64,000 bases of DNA from Candidatus Eisenbacteria bacterium (GTDB lineage Bacteria > Desulfobacterota > Binatia > DP-6), in contig DATJZY010000132.1 of the NCBI GenBank assembly GCA_035577985.1, positions 1 through 64,000 of the forward strand. Direction: 5' to 3'. A program made the position numbers and the translations under genes. The notes beneath the pieces were generated by a model. The model did no database searches. It saw nothing but the letters and a program-made list of their open reading frames with translations, and was not told the DNA's origin. Numbering within the stretch: the stretch's first letter is position 1; every line of letters begins with the position of its first letter. Shown here one piece after another: positions 49,000 to 57,485 of this stretch.

Positions 49000-50174
49000 C
49001 GCGGCAACCCCAGCGCCTGCTGCGCGAGCAGGCTCCGCAACACCTCGGACGTCCCCGACGAGATGGTGATCGAGCGCGAGTAGAGGTAGCGCTCCTGCCA
49101 CTCGCCCTGCTCGATCCCGCGCCGCTCGCCGATGGCGAGCTGCGCGTAGGACCCTTCGAGCTGCATGGCGAGCTCGCACGCGCGCTGCTGCACCTCGCTG
49201 CCGAAGAGCTTCTGCAGCGCGGCGTCCGTGCCCGCGTCGCCGCCGGCGAGCTTCGGCAGGATGCGGAGCGTGTGCGCGGCGAACACCTCGGACTCGATGT
49301 GGGCCTGCGCCACCTGCTCGCGCAGCGTGGCGAGGTCCGCGCCGCGGCCGGCGGCGCCGGCTTTCGCCTGCCGGTACATGTCGGCGAGCGCGAGCGAGCC
49401 GTTCTGGAGTCGGATCTTGAAGTCGAAGGCCCAGAGCGTCCCGCGCTCGTGCGCGAGCGCCGCGCGGATGAGCGGCCAGCCGCCGTTGATCTCCCCGATC
49501 GTGTTCGCGACCGGGACGCGCACGTCCTCCAGGAACACCTCGTTGAACTCGCGCCGGCCGCTGAGCTGCACGAGCGGCCGCCACGTGACGCCCTTCGCCT
49601 TCATGTCGACGACCATGCACGTGATGCCCTTGTGCTTGGCGACGTCGGGGTCGGTGCGCACGAGGAGCAGCAGCCAGTCGGCGAAGTGGGCCTTGGACGA
49701 CCACACTTTCTGGCCGTTCACGATCCAGTGATCGCCGTCGCGCACGGCACGACAGCGCAGCGACGCCAGGTCCGAGCCCGCGTTCGGCTCCGAGAAGCCG
49801 AGGCACCACACCTCGTCGGCCGGAAGGATCTTCGGCAGGTAGCGCTGCTTCTGCTCGGGCGATCCGGCGTGCAGGAGCACCGAGCCCACGATGTTGACGG
49901 CGACGGCATCGAGGATCTCGGGTGCCCGCACGCGTGCCATCTCTTCGGTGAAGATGACCTGCTCGTTGAGCGACGCGCCCCGGCCCCCGTGCTCGCGCGG
50001 CCAGTGGATGCCGACGTAGCCCGCGGCGGCGAGCCTCTTCTGCCACGCGCGCTGGAAGACGCGCCGCGCATCTTCGTCGTCGGGAACCGGCTCCTTCGGC
50101 AGGTTCGCCGCGAGCCACGCCCGCAGCTCGCGCCGGAACGCCTGCTCCTCGGCGGTGTAGCTCAGCTCGAACAT
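48996..50174 (-). CDS. Acyl-CoA dehydrogenase
   Basis: A 392-residue flavoenzyme of the acyl-CoA dehydrogenase family. 'LGFSEPNAGSDLASLRCRAV' (residues about 136-155) covers flavin and substrate contact, and the C-terminus has 'ISSGTSEVLRSLLAQQALGL', which matches the family end. It takes an alpha,beta-hydrogen pair to electron-transfer flavoprotein. The chain specificity is not visible. The ATG at 50174 gives the family N-terminus (MFELSYTAEEQAFRREL). It starts the leftward operon with the aldo/keto reductase and sulfatase. Confidence 0.93.
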   Translation of the reverse strand: MFELSYTAEEQAFRRELRAWLAANLPKEPVPDDEDARRVFQRAWQKRLAAAGYVGIHWPREHGGRGASLNEQVIFTEEMARVRAPEILDAVAVNIVGSVLLHAGSPEQKQRYLPKILPADEVWCLGFSEPNAGSDLASLRCRAVRDGDHWIVNGQKVWSSKAHFADWLLLLVRTDPDVAKHKGITCMVVDMKAKGVTWRPLVQLSGRREFNEVFLEDVRVPVANTIGEINGGWPLIRAALAHERGTLWAFDFKIRLQNGSLALADMYRQAKAGAAGRGADLATLREQVAQAHIESEVFAAHTLRILPKLAGGDAGTDAALQKLFGSEVQQRACELAMQLEGSYAQLAIGERRGIEQGEWQERYLYSRSITISSGTSEVLRSLLAQQALGLPR

Positions 50175-50263
50175 GCGATCGGGAGACGTAACCCGAAGCC
50201 CAGGCCCGAGCAAACGTCGGCGCGCCGGTGACATCGGTGGGCGGGGTAGTGTAGGACCCGCGC

Positions 50264-50368
50264 ATGAAGCGACATCACAAGATGCTGGCGGCCGGGGCGT
50301 TGATCGTCACCGTGGCGGCGTGGTTCGCGTGGACGATGCTCACGACCGCGGCCGACCTTTCGCGTTGA
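50264..50368 (+). CDS. Very small single-helix membrane protein
   Basis: A 34-residue ORF starting MKRHHKMLAAGALIVTVAAW: a basic N-terminus and one hydrophobic helix (about 8-26). It ends 6 bases before the fusion gene start. No clear ribosome site is seen. The composition fits a real small membrane protein, but its length makes the call weak. Confidence 0.4.
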   Translation: MKRHHKMLAAGALIVTVAAWFAWTMLTTAADLSR

Positions 50369-50374
50369 GGTGAG

Positions 50375-51646
50375 ATGGACGTCGATGCGCTGATCGCGCT
50401 CGTGCGGGAGCTCGCCGACGAGAGCGGCGACCTGATCCGCCGTCACTTCCGGAGCCCGAGCCTCGCCGTCGAGCTGAAGACCGACCAGACGCCGGTCACC
50501 GAGGCCGACCGCGCCGCCGAGGAGGTCATGCGCCGCAAGATCCGCGCGCGCTTTCCCGACCACGGCATCATGGCCGAGGAGCTCGGGAGCGAGCGCACCG
50601 ACGCCGAGTACGTGTGGGTGCTCGATCCCATCGACGGCACGAAGTCGTTCGTCTCCGGGGTGCCGCTCTTCGGGACGCTGATCGGCGTCCTGCACCGCGG
50701 CGAGCCGATCCTGGGCGCGATCCATCAGCCGATCCTGCGCGAGCTGTGCCTGGGCGACGGGACGACGACGACGCTGAACGGCCGCCGCGTGCGCGTGCGC
50801 TCGACCGCGCGGCTCGCCGATGCGGTGCTGCTCGCGTCCGACACGACGACCGCCGCGCGCTACCAGGACGGCGCGGCGTGGGAGCGGCTCGTCTCCAAGG
50901 TCCGATGGCTGCGGACGTGGGGCGACTGCTACGGCTATCTTCTCGTCGCGAGCGGGGAGGCCGACGTCATGACCGACCCCGTGATGAGCCCCTGGGATCT
51001 CCTTCCCCTGGTACCGATCATCCGCGGCGCGGGCGGCGTCATCACCGACTGGGAAGGCGGCGATCCCGTGCGCGGCAGCTCGATCATCGCCGCGAATCCG
51101 GCGCTCCACGCCGAGGTGATGGCGTGCCTGCGCACGGCGCCCGCGCATGGAGCGACGCAGGCATCGGCGTGGGTCGCGCGATTCGCCGACCTCGTCCCGC
51201 ACGGCGCGACGGTGCTCGACGTCGCCGCCGGCAACGGACGGCACGCCCGCCTGTTCGTCGAGCGCGGCCACAAGGTCGTGGCGGTCGATCGGGACGTGAC
51301 GGACCTCGCCCCGAACTCGAGCCTGGAGGTCGTGCGCGCGGACCTGGAAGACGGCAGCCCGTGGCCCCTCGGCGAGCGACGCTTCGGCGGAATCGTCGTG
51401 ACGAACTACCTGCATCGGCCGCTCGTGCCGCTGCTCGTGGATCGCCTCGAGCCCGGCGGCGTCCTCATCTACGAAACGTTCGCGCACGGCCACGAGCGCC
51501 ACGGCAAGCCGTCGAACCCCGCCTTCCTCCTCGAGCCCGGCGAGCTGCTCCGTGCGGTCGCCGGGAAGCTCCGGGTCATCGCGTTCGAGGACGCGGCGCT
51601 GGCGGATCGGATCGTCCAGCGCATCGCCGCGGTGAAGGAGATCTGA
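50375..51646 (+). CDS. Fusion of histidinol-phosphatase-like (inositol monophosphatase family) and SAM methyltransferase
   Basis: A 423-residue two-domain protein. Residues 1-255 form a Mg-dependent phosphatase of the inositol monophosphatase/HisN family (E68-E69, DPIDGT at 84-89, WDLLP near 206). Residues about 265-423 form a class-I methyltransferase with VLDVAAGNGRHARLF (motif I) and AVDRD. The two domains are in one frame without a stop. The phosphatase would act on a small phosphate ester, perhaps histidinol or inositol phosphate; the methyltransferase target is unknown. It lies 6 bases after the 34-residue ORF and abuts the FAD oxidoreductase gene. Confidence 0.85.
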   Translation: MDVDALIALVRELADESGDLIRRHFRSPSLAVELKTDQTPVTEADRAAEEVMRRKIRARFPDHGIMAEELGSERTDAEYVWVLDPIDGTKSFVSGVPLFGTLIGVLHRGEPILGAIHQPILRELCLGDGTTTTLNGRRVRVRSTARLADAVLLASDTTTAARYQDGAAWERLVSKVRWLRTWGDCYGYLLVASGEADVMTDPVMSPWDLLPLVPIIRGAGGVITDWEGGDPVRGSSIIAANPALHAEVMACLRTAPAHGATQASAWVARFADLVPHGATVLDVAAGNGRHARLFVERGHKVVAVDRDVTDLAPNSSLEVVRADLEDGSPWPLGERRFGGIVVTNYLHRPLVPLLVDRLEPGGVLIYETFAHGHERHGKPSNPAFLLEPGELLRAVAGKLRVIAFEDAALADRIVQRIAAVKEI

Positions 51647-52960
51647 GTGACGCCGCCCGCCGGCGGAAGCCTGTGGATGGAGGGCGTGGCGCCGGCGGCG
51701 GCCCCGCTCGCGGGCGACGTCGACGCCGACGTCGCGATCGTCGGGGCGGGGTTCACGGGATTGTCGGCGGCCATCGCGCTGCGCGCCGCCGGCCATTCGG
51801 TCGTCGTCCTCGAGCAGGAGCACGTCGGCTTCGGCGCGAGCGGGCGCAACGCGGGGCACTTGACGCCCGTCATCGGCAAGGACCTCCCCACCCTCGCCCT
51901 CCTCTTCAGATCGCGAGCCCACGCGCTCGTCGAGCTCGTGCAGCTGGCGATCGCGCACGTCGAGGACACGATCCGCACGAGCGGCATCGATTGCGGGTAC
52001 GACGCGGTCGGCAACGTCATGGCGGCCGTCCACCCCCGCCAGCACGGCATGCTCGACAAGGCCGCCACGGCCGCACGCGGGCTCGGGCTCGACGCCGAGA
52101 TGCTGGAGGCGGACGCGATGCGGGCGCGCGACCTGCCGCGCACGTTCACGCGGGCCCTCCTCATGCGTCGCGGGGGCATCCTCGATCCGGGGCGCTACGT
52201 GCGGGGCCTTCGCCGTCTCGCCGAGGGCGCCGGTGCGCAGGTCTTCGAGGTGACGCCGGTCGCGCGCATCGAGGAGGGAAATCCCGCGCTCGTGATCACG
52301 CCGGCGGGTCGCGTGCGCGCTCGCGCGGTCGTGCTCGCGACCAACGCCTACACGCCCGCGCTCGGCTGGCTCCGCGGTACGATCTCGCGCTTCCACGTCT
52401 ACCTCTTCGCGACCGCGCCGCTGACGGACGCGCAGCGCGGGGCGATCGGCTGGCGCGGGCGCGAGGGCATCTACACGGCGCACGAGATCCTCGAGAGCTA
52501 TCGCCTCACGCAGGATGACCGCATCGTCGGCGGCGCCAAGACCGTACGCTACGGCTTCGACGGGCGGGCGCTGCCCGACGATCCGGCGACGTTCGACTTC
52601 CTGGAGGGCGCCTTCCGCGCCCGATTCCCCGCGCTCCGCGACGTCGCGATCACCCATCGCTGGGGCGGACCCATCGCCTTCGGCCTGGACTTCCTCCCCG
52701 CGGTCGGCGTCGGGGGCACGTATCGCAACGTCTACCACAGCGCCGGCTACGCGGGGCACGGCATCGCGATGGCGAGCTACGCGGGCTCGATGCTCGCCGA
52801 CCTTCTGCTCGGCCGCGACGGCCCGGGCCGCGCGCTCTGGGGACGTTGGAAGGTGCCGATGCCGCCGGAGCCGCTGCGCTGGCTGGTGGCGCAGGGGCTC
52901 ATCGCCGGCTTCAGCGCGATCGATCGCCGCGTCGACCGCGCGGTGCGCACGGGGACCTAG
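51647..52960 (+). CDS. FAD-dependent oxidoreductase (DAO family)
   Basis: A 437-residue glycine/D-amino-acid-oxidase-type flavoprotein. VAIVGAGFTGLSAAIAL (residues about 28-44) is the FAD-binding motif, with 'FGASGRNAGHLTP' as the next flavin contact typical of gamma-glutamylputrescine oxidase-like enzymes, and 'YAGHGIAMASYAGSMLADL' close to the C-terminus. It oxidises an amine or amino acid. The GTG start directly follows the fusion-gene stop, so it is likely co-transcribed. The stop overlaps the convergent DCC gene by 4 bases. Confidence 0.88.
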   Translation: MTPPAGGSLWMEGVAPAAAPLAGDVDADVAIVGAGFTGLSAAIALRAAGHSVVVLEQEHVGFGASGRNAGHLTPVIGKDLPTLALLFRSRAHALVELVQLAIAHVEDTIRTSGIDCGYDAVGNVMAAVHPRQHGMLDKAATAARGLGLDAEMLEADAMRARDLPRTFTRALLMRRGGILDPGRYVRGLRRLAEGAGAQVFEVTPVARIEEGNPALVITPAGRVRARAVVLATNAYTPALGWLRGTISRFHVYLFATAPLTDAQRGAIGWRGREGIYTAHEILESYRLTQDDRIVGGAKTVRYGFDGRALPDDPATFDFLEGAFRARFPALRDVAITHRWGGPIAFGLDFLPAVGVGGTYRNVYHSAGYAGHGIAMASYAGSMLADLLLGRDGPGRALWGRWKVPMPPEPLRWLVAQGLIAGFSAIDRRVDRAVRTGT

Positions 52961-53367
52961 GGCAGGAAGCGCGCGCGCTCCGCAGGCGTCGGCAACCGGC
53001 ACGTGTCGCGGCGTCCGAACCAACGGTAGCGGTTGCGCGCGACGAAACGATAGAGCGGATTGCGGATCGCGCGCGGGACGAACCGCAGCAGGCTCACGAG
53101 CCCCCACACACCGCCCAGGCGCCGGAACGCTTCGAGGGAGGCGTCGGACTGGTCGTGGATGCCGCGCTCGTCGAGGTAGAGGAGCGACCAGCGCTCGACG
53201 TCGTCCGTGAGCGGCGGCAGCAGGCGGCGCGCCGTGTCACCTTGCAGCGGGGCGAAGCGCAGCACACCGCGTCTGTCGGCGCGCAGCGCCCGATCGACGA
53301 AGGCGTTGCACATCGTGCACACGCCGTCGAAGAAGACGATCGGCCCCTCAGGCGGCGACGAAGGCAC
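52957..53367 (-). CDS. DCC-family thiol-disulfide oxidoreductase-like protein
   Basis: A 136-residue DUF393 protein with the family motif FDGVCTMCNAFVDRAL (residues 13-28, CxxC) and 'LQGDTARRLL'. The fold resembles thioredoxin. Function is not established. It overlaps the MaoC-like gene by 20 bases on the same strand, so it is coupled to it. C-terminal 'RYRWFGRRDTCRLPT' matches the family. Confidence 0.88.
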   Translation of the reverse strand: MPSSPPEGPIVFFDGVCTMCNAFVDRALRADRRGVLRFAPLQGDTARRLLPPLTDDVERWSLLYLDERGIHDQSDASLEAFRRLGGVWGLVSLLRFVPRAIRNPLYRFVARNRYRWFGRRDTCRLPTPAERARFLP

Positions 53368-54208
53368 TGGCGGCTCCGATGATCGTGACCGTCCCGTCGG
53401 CCTTCTCGCACCACACGTCGAGGTGCGCGCGCCGCCGCGAGCCCTCAGCCGTCACCTCGCGCACCGTGCCGCGCGCCGTGATGGCGTCGCCCGGCCATAC
53501 GACGTTCACGAGCCGCACGTCGAGCTTGCCGCCGGCGAGGAAGCCCATGCCGTAGCGCTCGGTCACGAGGTCGGCCGTGAAGCATACGGACATCATCCCC
53601 TGCACGACGATGTCGGGGAATCCGAGCGCCCGCGCCATCTCGACGTCGGTGTGGTAGTTCTTCACGGGGCCCGAGAAGGCTTCGCACATCGCGTGCGTGA
53701 TCGTGCGCGGCGCGAGCGCGATGCTCTCCCCACCGGCGGCGGGCAGCTCGAAACGCCGGTCGCTCCGTTTCTCGCGCTCGCGGTCGACCACCAGGTCGCT
53801 ACCGGGGTCGTCGGCGAGAAAGCTCTGGTGGGTGCGGCTCCGCTGCAGCCATGCGCCGCCCTGGTCGGTCAGCAGCACCTCGGCGACGACGTAGTTGCGG
53901 TTGCGCTTGCGGTAGCGCTCGACGACCGTCGTCCGCGAGCGGATCGTGTCGCCGATGCGGAACGGCCGGAAGAGCTCCCACTCCTGGCGCGCGTGGAGGT
54001 TGCCGATGAGGTTCGGGAGATACCACGCGAGATCGCGATAGCACTCGGAGTGGAAGGTGAGCGCCGGCGCGACGTCGCCGGTCGCCACGGCGCTCGCCGT
54101 TCCCTCGCGATAGCGCTCGACGGCGTCGGCCGTGACGGCGAACGTGCGCCCGCCGACGTCCTGGCCGACGTGCACCTCGGTCCCGCCGAAGAGTCTCGTC
54201 TCGCTCAT
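53348..54208 (-). CDS. MaoC-like double hot-dog dehydratase
   Basis: A 286-residue protein with two hot-dog halves. The second has the hydratase-2 type N-x-H-x-D pattern (KNYHTDVEMARALGFPDI, near residue 186) and 'GFLAGGKLDVRLVNVVWPGD'. The family hydrates enoyl-CoA or dehydrates hydroxyacyl thioesters. It overlaps the upstream amidohydrolase by 4 bases (ATGA) and the downstream DCC gene by 20. The CoA substrate is unknown. Confidence 0.85.
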   Translation of the reverse strand: MSETRLFGGTEVHVGQDVGGRTFAVTADAVERYREGTASAVATGDVAPALTFHSECYRDLAWYLPNLIGNLHARQEWELFRPFRIGDTIRSRTTVVERYRKRNRNYVVAEVLLTDQGGAWLQRSRTHQSFLADDPGSDLVVDREREKRSDRRFELPAAGGESIALAPRTITHAMCEAFSGPVKNYHTDVEMARALGFPDIVVQGMMSVCFTADLVTERYGMGFLAGGKLDVRLVNVVWPGDAITARGTVREVTAEGSRRRAHLDVWCEKADGTVTIIGAASAFVAA

Positions 54209-55581
54209 GCGGCCCTCGAGGCGCCGAGGCGCTGCGCGAGCGGCTCGCCGTACAGGCGCAGGCAGTTCCCGGCGAGGAGCTTCGCGAGGTGCGCGCGCTC
54301 GTAGGGGCGCACGCGCGCCACGTTGCGGACGCAGTCGGTGAGCACGCCGTCCCAGTGGCCGTAGTCCGCGCTGAAGCAGGCGAGATCCTCGCCCATCGGG
54401 CCCAGGGCCTCGGGCAGATAGGCCGGCGCCGGGTCGTCCGACTCGAAGCTCACGAACACCTGACCGCGACGGAAGAAGTCGGTCGGATCGTGGTCCAGGT
54501 GGCGATGCTCGAAGACGTAGCCGTCGTTCGCCGGATCACGGCGCTCGCGCTCGACGCTCACGAGGAGCTCGTAGACGCCCTTGGCCTTGCCGAGGAGGCC
54601 GAGCTTACCGTCCCTGCCGCCGCGCTCGCGCAGCAGCTCGCGCGTGAACTGCCCCATCGGCAGGCGCACGTCGGGATCGAAGTCGCGGATGCGCTTCTCC
54701 CAGTGCTCGTGGAAGGCGTGCACGAGGTCGGGGAGCCAGCCGCAGCCGGCCTCGAGGAACCCCATGCGCAGGCGCGGGTGCCGATCGAACACGCCGTCGA
54801 AGACGCACGCGGCGAGCGCCATCTGCATCTGGTTCCGGTGCCCGAAGACGTGCGAGAGGATGAACGTGTCGACCTGCTCCGAGATGCCGCCCGGCAGGTA
54901 GACGCCGGGCGACCCGTGGACGCCGACCGCGATCCCGAGCCGCTCGGCCTCGGCGAGGATCGGCGCGAAGTCCGGATGCGAGACGTGCTTCGGGAGGCGG
55001 ACGGCGGGAAAGGCCGCGGGCGCGGCGGGATGCGGCACCGGGAGGCTCGGCGGCACGTGCACGCCGATCATGCCGAGCTCCTCGACGCAGCGGCGCATCT
55101 CGGCGACGGCTTCGGGCAGGTCGACGAGCGACACGAACGCGACCGGGAAGAGCCGCCCCGCATACGCGCGACAGTCGTCGGCCATGTACGAGTTGTAGGC
55201 GCGCATGCACGCGACGGCGAGGTCGCGATCGAGGATCGCCTCGAACGAGAGCGTCATGGAGCCGTAGAGCACCTGGGCGTCGACGCCCTCGCGATCCATG
55301 TGCTCGATGCGGATGCGGTTGAAGATGCCGCCGATCGCGGTTTCGGGGTGGATGGCCGCGAACGCCCCCTTGCCCGGCCCCTCCGGCTGGGGGAAGACGC
55401 GCTCGAGATCGTTGCGCCCGGTCGCGGGGTTGAAGTCCCGGATCACCAGGCGCTGCTGGCCGTGGCGATCGATCCGCGACCCCAGGCGGTCGCGATAGGC
55501 GGGGTCCAGGTAGTCGAAGAAGACCACCGGGTTCTCCATCTTGTGGGCGTCGGCGTCGACGACGAGAAGGCCGTCGTACAT
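54205..55581 (-). CDS. PF04909-type amidohydrolase
   Basis: A 458-residue amidohydrolase-2 protein, longer than the two at 8277 and 9413. It begins 'VVDADAHKMENPVVFF' (metal motif variant DADAH) and contains 'EAGCGWLPDLVHAFHEHWEK' and a closing 'FSADYGHWDG' metal block. The start at 55581 was chosen since an upstream ATG (55620) lacks family sequence. It is the first gene of a leftward unit with the MaoC and DCC genes and diverges from the M20 peptidase gene with only 20 bases between, so their promoters overlap. Confidence 0.85.
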   Translation of the reverse strand: MYDGLLVVDADAHKMENPVVFFDYLDPAYRDRLGSRIDRHGQQRLVIRDFNPATGRNDLERVFPQPEGPGKGAFAAIHPETAIGGIFNRIRIEHMDREGVDAQVLYGSMTLSFEAILDRDLAVACMRAYNSYMADDCRAYAGRLFPVAFVSLVDLPEAVAEMRRCVEELGMIGVHVPPSLPVPHPAAPAAFPAVRLPKHVSHPDFAPILAEAERLGIAVGVHGSPGVYLPGGISEQVDTFILSHVFGHRNQMQMALAACVFDGVFDRHPRLRMGFLEAGCGWLPDLVHAFHEHWEKRIRDFDPDVRLPMGQFTRELLRERGGRDGKLGLLGKAKGVYELLVSVERERRDPANDGYVFEHRHLDHDPTDFFRRGQVFVSFESDDPAPAYLPEALGPMGEDLACFSADYGHWDGVLTDCVRNVARVRPYERAHLAKLLAGNCLRLYGEPLAQRLGASRAA

Positions 55582-55601
55582 GGCACCCCCATACTGGTAC
55601 G

Positions 55602-56774
55602 ATGCGGGGCATGGACGCAAAAGCCGCCGCGCGCGAGCGCATCGAGGACGCCCGGAAGTCGCTCGTCGACCTGTCGCATCGGATCCACGCGCATCCCGAG
55701 CTCGCCTTCGAGGAGGAGAAGTCCTCGGTCTGGACGGCCGAGCCGCTCGACGCCGCAGGCTTCCGCGTCGAGCGCGGGGCGTGCGGCCTGCCGACGGCGT
55801 TCCTCGCGCGCGCGGGCTCGGGTCCGCTCCACGTCGCCATCTGTGCCGAGTACGACTGCCTGCCGGAGATCGGACACGCGTGCGGGCACAACATCATCGC
55901 CGCCAGTGCCGTCGGCGCGGGGCTGGCGCTCGCACGCATCGCCGACGACGTCGGCCTGACCGTCACGGTGCTCGGCACGCCCGCCGAGGAGAATGGCGGC
56001 GGGAAGATCATCATGCTCGAGCGCGGCGCCTTCGCCGGCGTGCACGCCGCGATGATGGTGCACCCCGCGCCGATCGACGCCGCCGAGCCGGCGATGATCG
56101 CCTTTCAGCAGTTCGACGTGCACTACCACGGCAAGGCGGCGCACGCCTCGGCGTTTCCCGAGCGCGGCGTCAACGCGGCCGACGCGCTGACCGTCGCCCA
56201 GACGGCGATCGGGCTCCTGCGCCAGCACATCCGGCAGACCGATCGCATCCACGGGATCGTGCTGCGCGGCGGCGAGGCGCCCAACGTCATCCCGGCGCAC
56301 ACGGCCGCGCGCTACGTCGTGCGCGCGAGCAGGATGGACGACCTCGGCAAGCTGCGCGCGAAGGTCATGCGCTGCTTCGAGGCCGGTGCGATCGCGACCG
56401 GCGCGCGCCTCGAGCTCGCCAACGAGCAGCTCGGCTACGCCGAGGTCGTCCACGATTCCGAGATCGCGGCGCTCTATCGCCGCAACGCCGAAGCGCTCGG
56501 GCGTTCGTTCCCGGACCTGGGCCCGCTTCGGGAGCGCTTCGCCGGCTCGACCGACATGGGCAACGTCTCGCTCGCGATCCCGTCGATCCATCCGGCGATC
56601 GGCGTCGAGTCGCTTCCGGCCGTGAACCATCAGCCCGAGTTCGCCGCCCATTGCGCGACGCCAGCGGCCGACAAGGCGGTGGCCGACGGCGCCCTCGCGA
56701 TGGCGTGGACGGCGATCGACCTCGCCACCGACGTCGCGTCGAACGCTCGGTTGCGCGCCCGCGTCGCGTCGTAG
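55602..56774 (+). CDS. M20-family metal-dependent amidohydrolase/peptidase
   Basis: A 390-residue M20D-type enzyme. HACGHN (residues about 89-94) and 'PAEENGGGKI' (about 127-136) carry metal ligands, and 'HYHGKAAHASAFPERGVNAA' is the dimerisation-domain segment. The family removes acyl or aminoacyl groups from small amides. A second in-frame ATG lies nine bases later. It diverges from the amidohydrolase at 55581. The stop is 4 bases from the convergent secreted gene. Confidence 0.9.
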   Translation: MRGMDAKAAARERIEDARKSLVDLSHRIHAHPELAFEEEKSSVWTAEPLDAAGFRVERGACGLPTAFLARAGSGPLHVAICAEYDCLPEIGHACGHNIIAASAVGAGLALARIADDVGLTVTVLGTPAEENGGGKIIMLERGAFAGVHAAMMVHPAPIDAAEPAMIAFQQFDVHYHGKAAHASAFPERGVNAADALTVAQTAIGLLRQHIRQTDRIHGIVLRGGEAPNVIPAHTAARYVVRASRMDDLGKLRAKVMRCFEAGAIATGARLELANEQLGYAEVVHDSEIAALYRRNAEALGRSFPDLGPLRERFAGSTDMGNVSLAIPSIHPAIGVESLPAVNHQPEFAAHCATPAADKAVADGALAMAWTAIDLATDVASNARLRARVAS

Positions 56775-56778
56775 CGCG

Positions 56779-57321
56779 CTACTTGTGCACTTCGACGCTC
56801 CCGAGCAGGGCGTCGAAGCCGGGCTTCGCCGCCTTCACCGTGGCGTCGGGCCCGACCAGGCGGAAGAACCACGGCCCTTCGTCTCCTTCGACGACGGCGG
56901 CGAGCAAGCGATAGCCGGACTTCGTCGCGGCTGGTGAGCCCGGCGCGGGCATCCCCTTGTACGCGCCGGCCAGGTCGAGCTCGGTCACCTTGAGGCCGTT
57001 GATCGTCTTGATGGTGACGACGCCCTTGTCCTTCGACGCCGAGCCGTCGGGTTGGGTCATCTGACCGTACCACCGATCGAGGTTGTCCTGCGCGCTGCCG
57101 CCCTGTCCCTTGCCGAAGAAGAAGAGGACGACCTCGGCGTCCTCGCCGTCGCCCTCGACCTTCGGAACGCGGAACTGCGCGGCGCGCATGTCCGACGGCG
57201 CCGGTACGCGAACCCACTCCGAAGGATGGGAGAAGCGAAGAGCGCCGGCCTGGGTCCGCACGGGATCGGCGAACGCGACGGGCGCCACGAGGAACGCAAG
57301 GGTGACCAGGAGTACGCGCAT
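56779..57321 (-). CDS. Secreted hypothetical protein
   Basis: A 180-residue protein with a signal peptide (MRVLLVTLAFLVAPVAFA). The mature part is beta-rich with 'GALRFSHPSEWVRVPAPSDM', 'VVLFFFGKGQGG' and a C-terminal 'PGFDALLGSVEVHK', like the PsbP/'LysM-neighbour'-type lipocalin-like proteins seen in many secretomes. I do not assign a family. An upstream ATG at 57387 is in frame but the later one gives the signal peptide. Proposed location is the periplasm. Confidence 0.65.
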   Translation of the reverse strand: MRVLLVTLAFLVAPVAFADPVRTQAGALRFSHPSEWVRVPAPSDMRAAQFRVPKVEGDGEDAEVVLFFFGKGQGGSAQDNLDRWYGQMTQPDGSASKDKGVVTIKTINGLKVTELDLAGAYKGMPAPGSPAATKSGYRLLAAVVEGDEGPWFFRLVGPDATVKAAKPGFDALLGSVEVHK

Positions 57322-57485
57322 GCGCGCTCCGTAGACCGCCGGGGGCGAGAGCGTCAACCGGTGCCCGCCCCGTCGGGATTCCGACACGGCGGCGAACTGG
57401 CGCGCCTGCCCGGTCGCGGTGTTGCACCGGGCATGTCGCTTGCTCTCCGCGCCACTGCCGACAACTCGTCGAAAGGGAGAAATCC

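Noticed and set aside
49165..49731. Rightward 188-codon frame inside the acyl-CoA dehydrogenase gene
   Set aside because: It lies antisense within a gene with complete family motifs and is Ser/Arg-rich with no family resemblance.
50180..50230. Third copy of the 126-bp element near CCCGAAGCCCAGGCCCGAG
   Set aside because: Only short shared words (CGAAGCC); no paired 22-base arms and no matching inner flanks.
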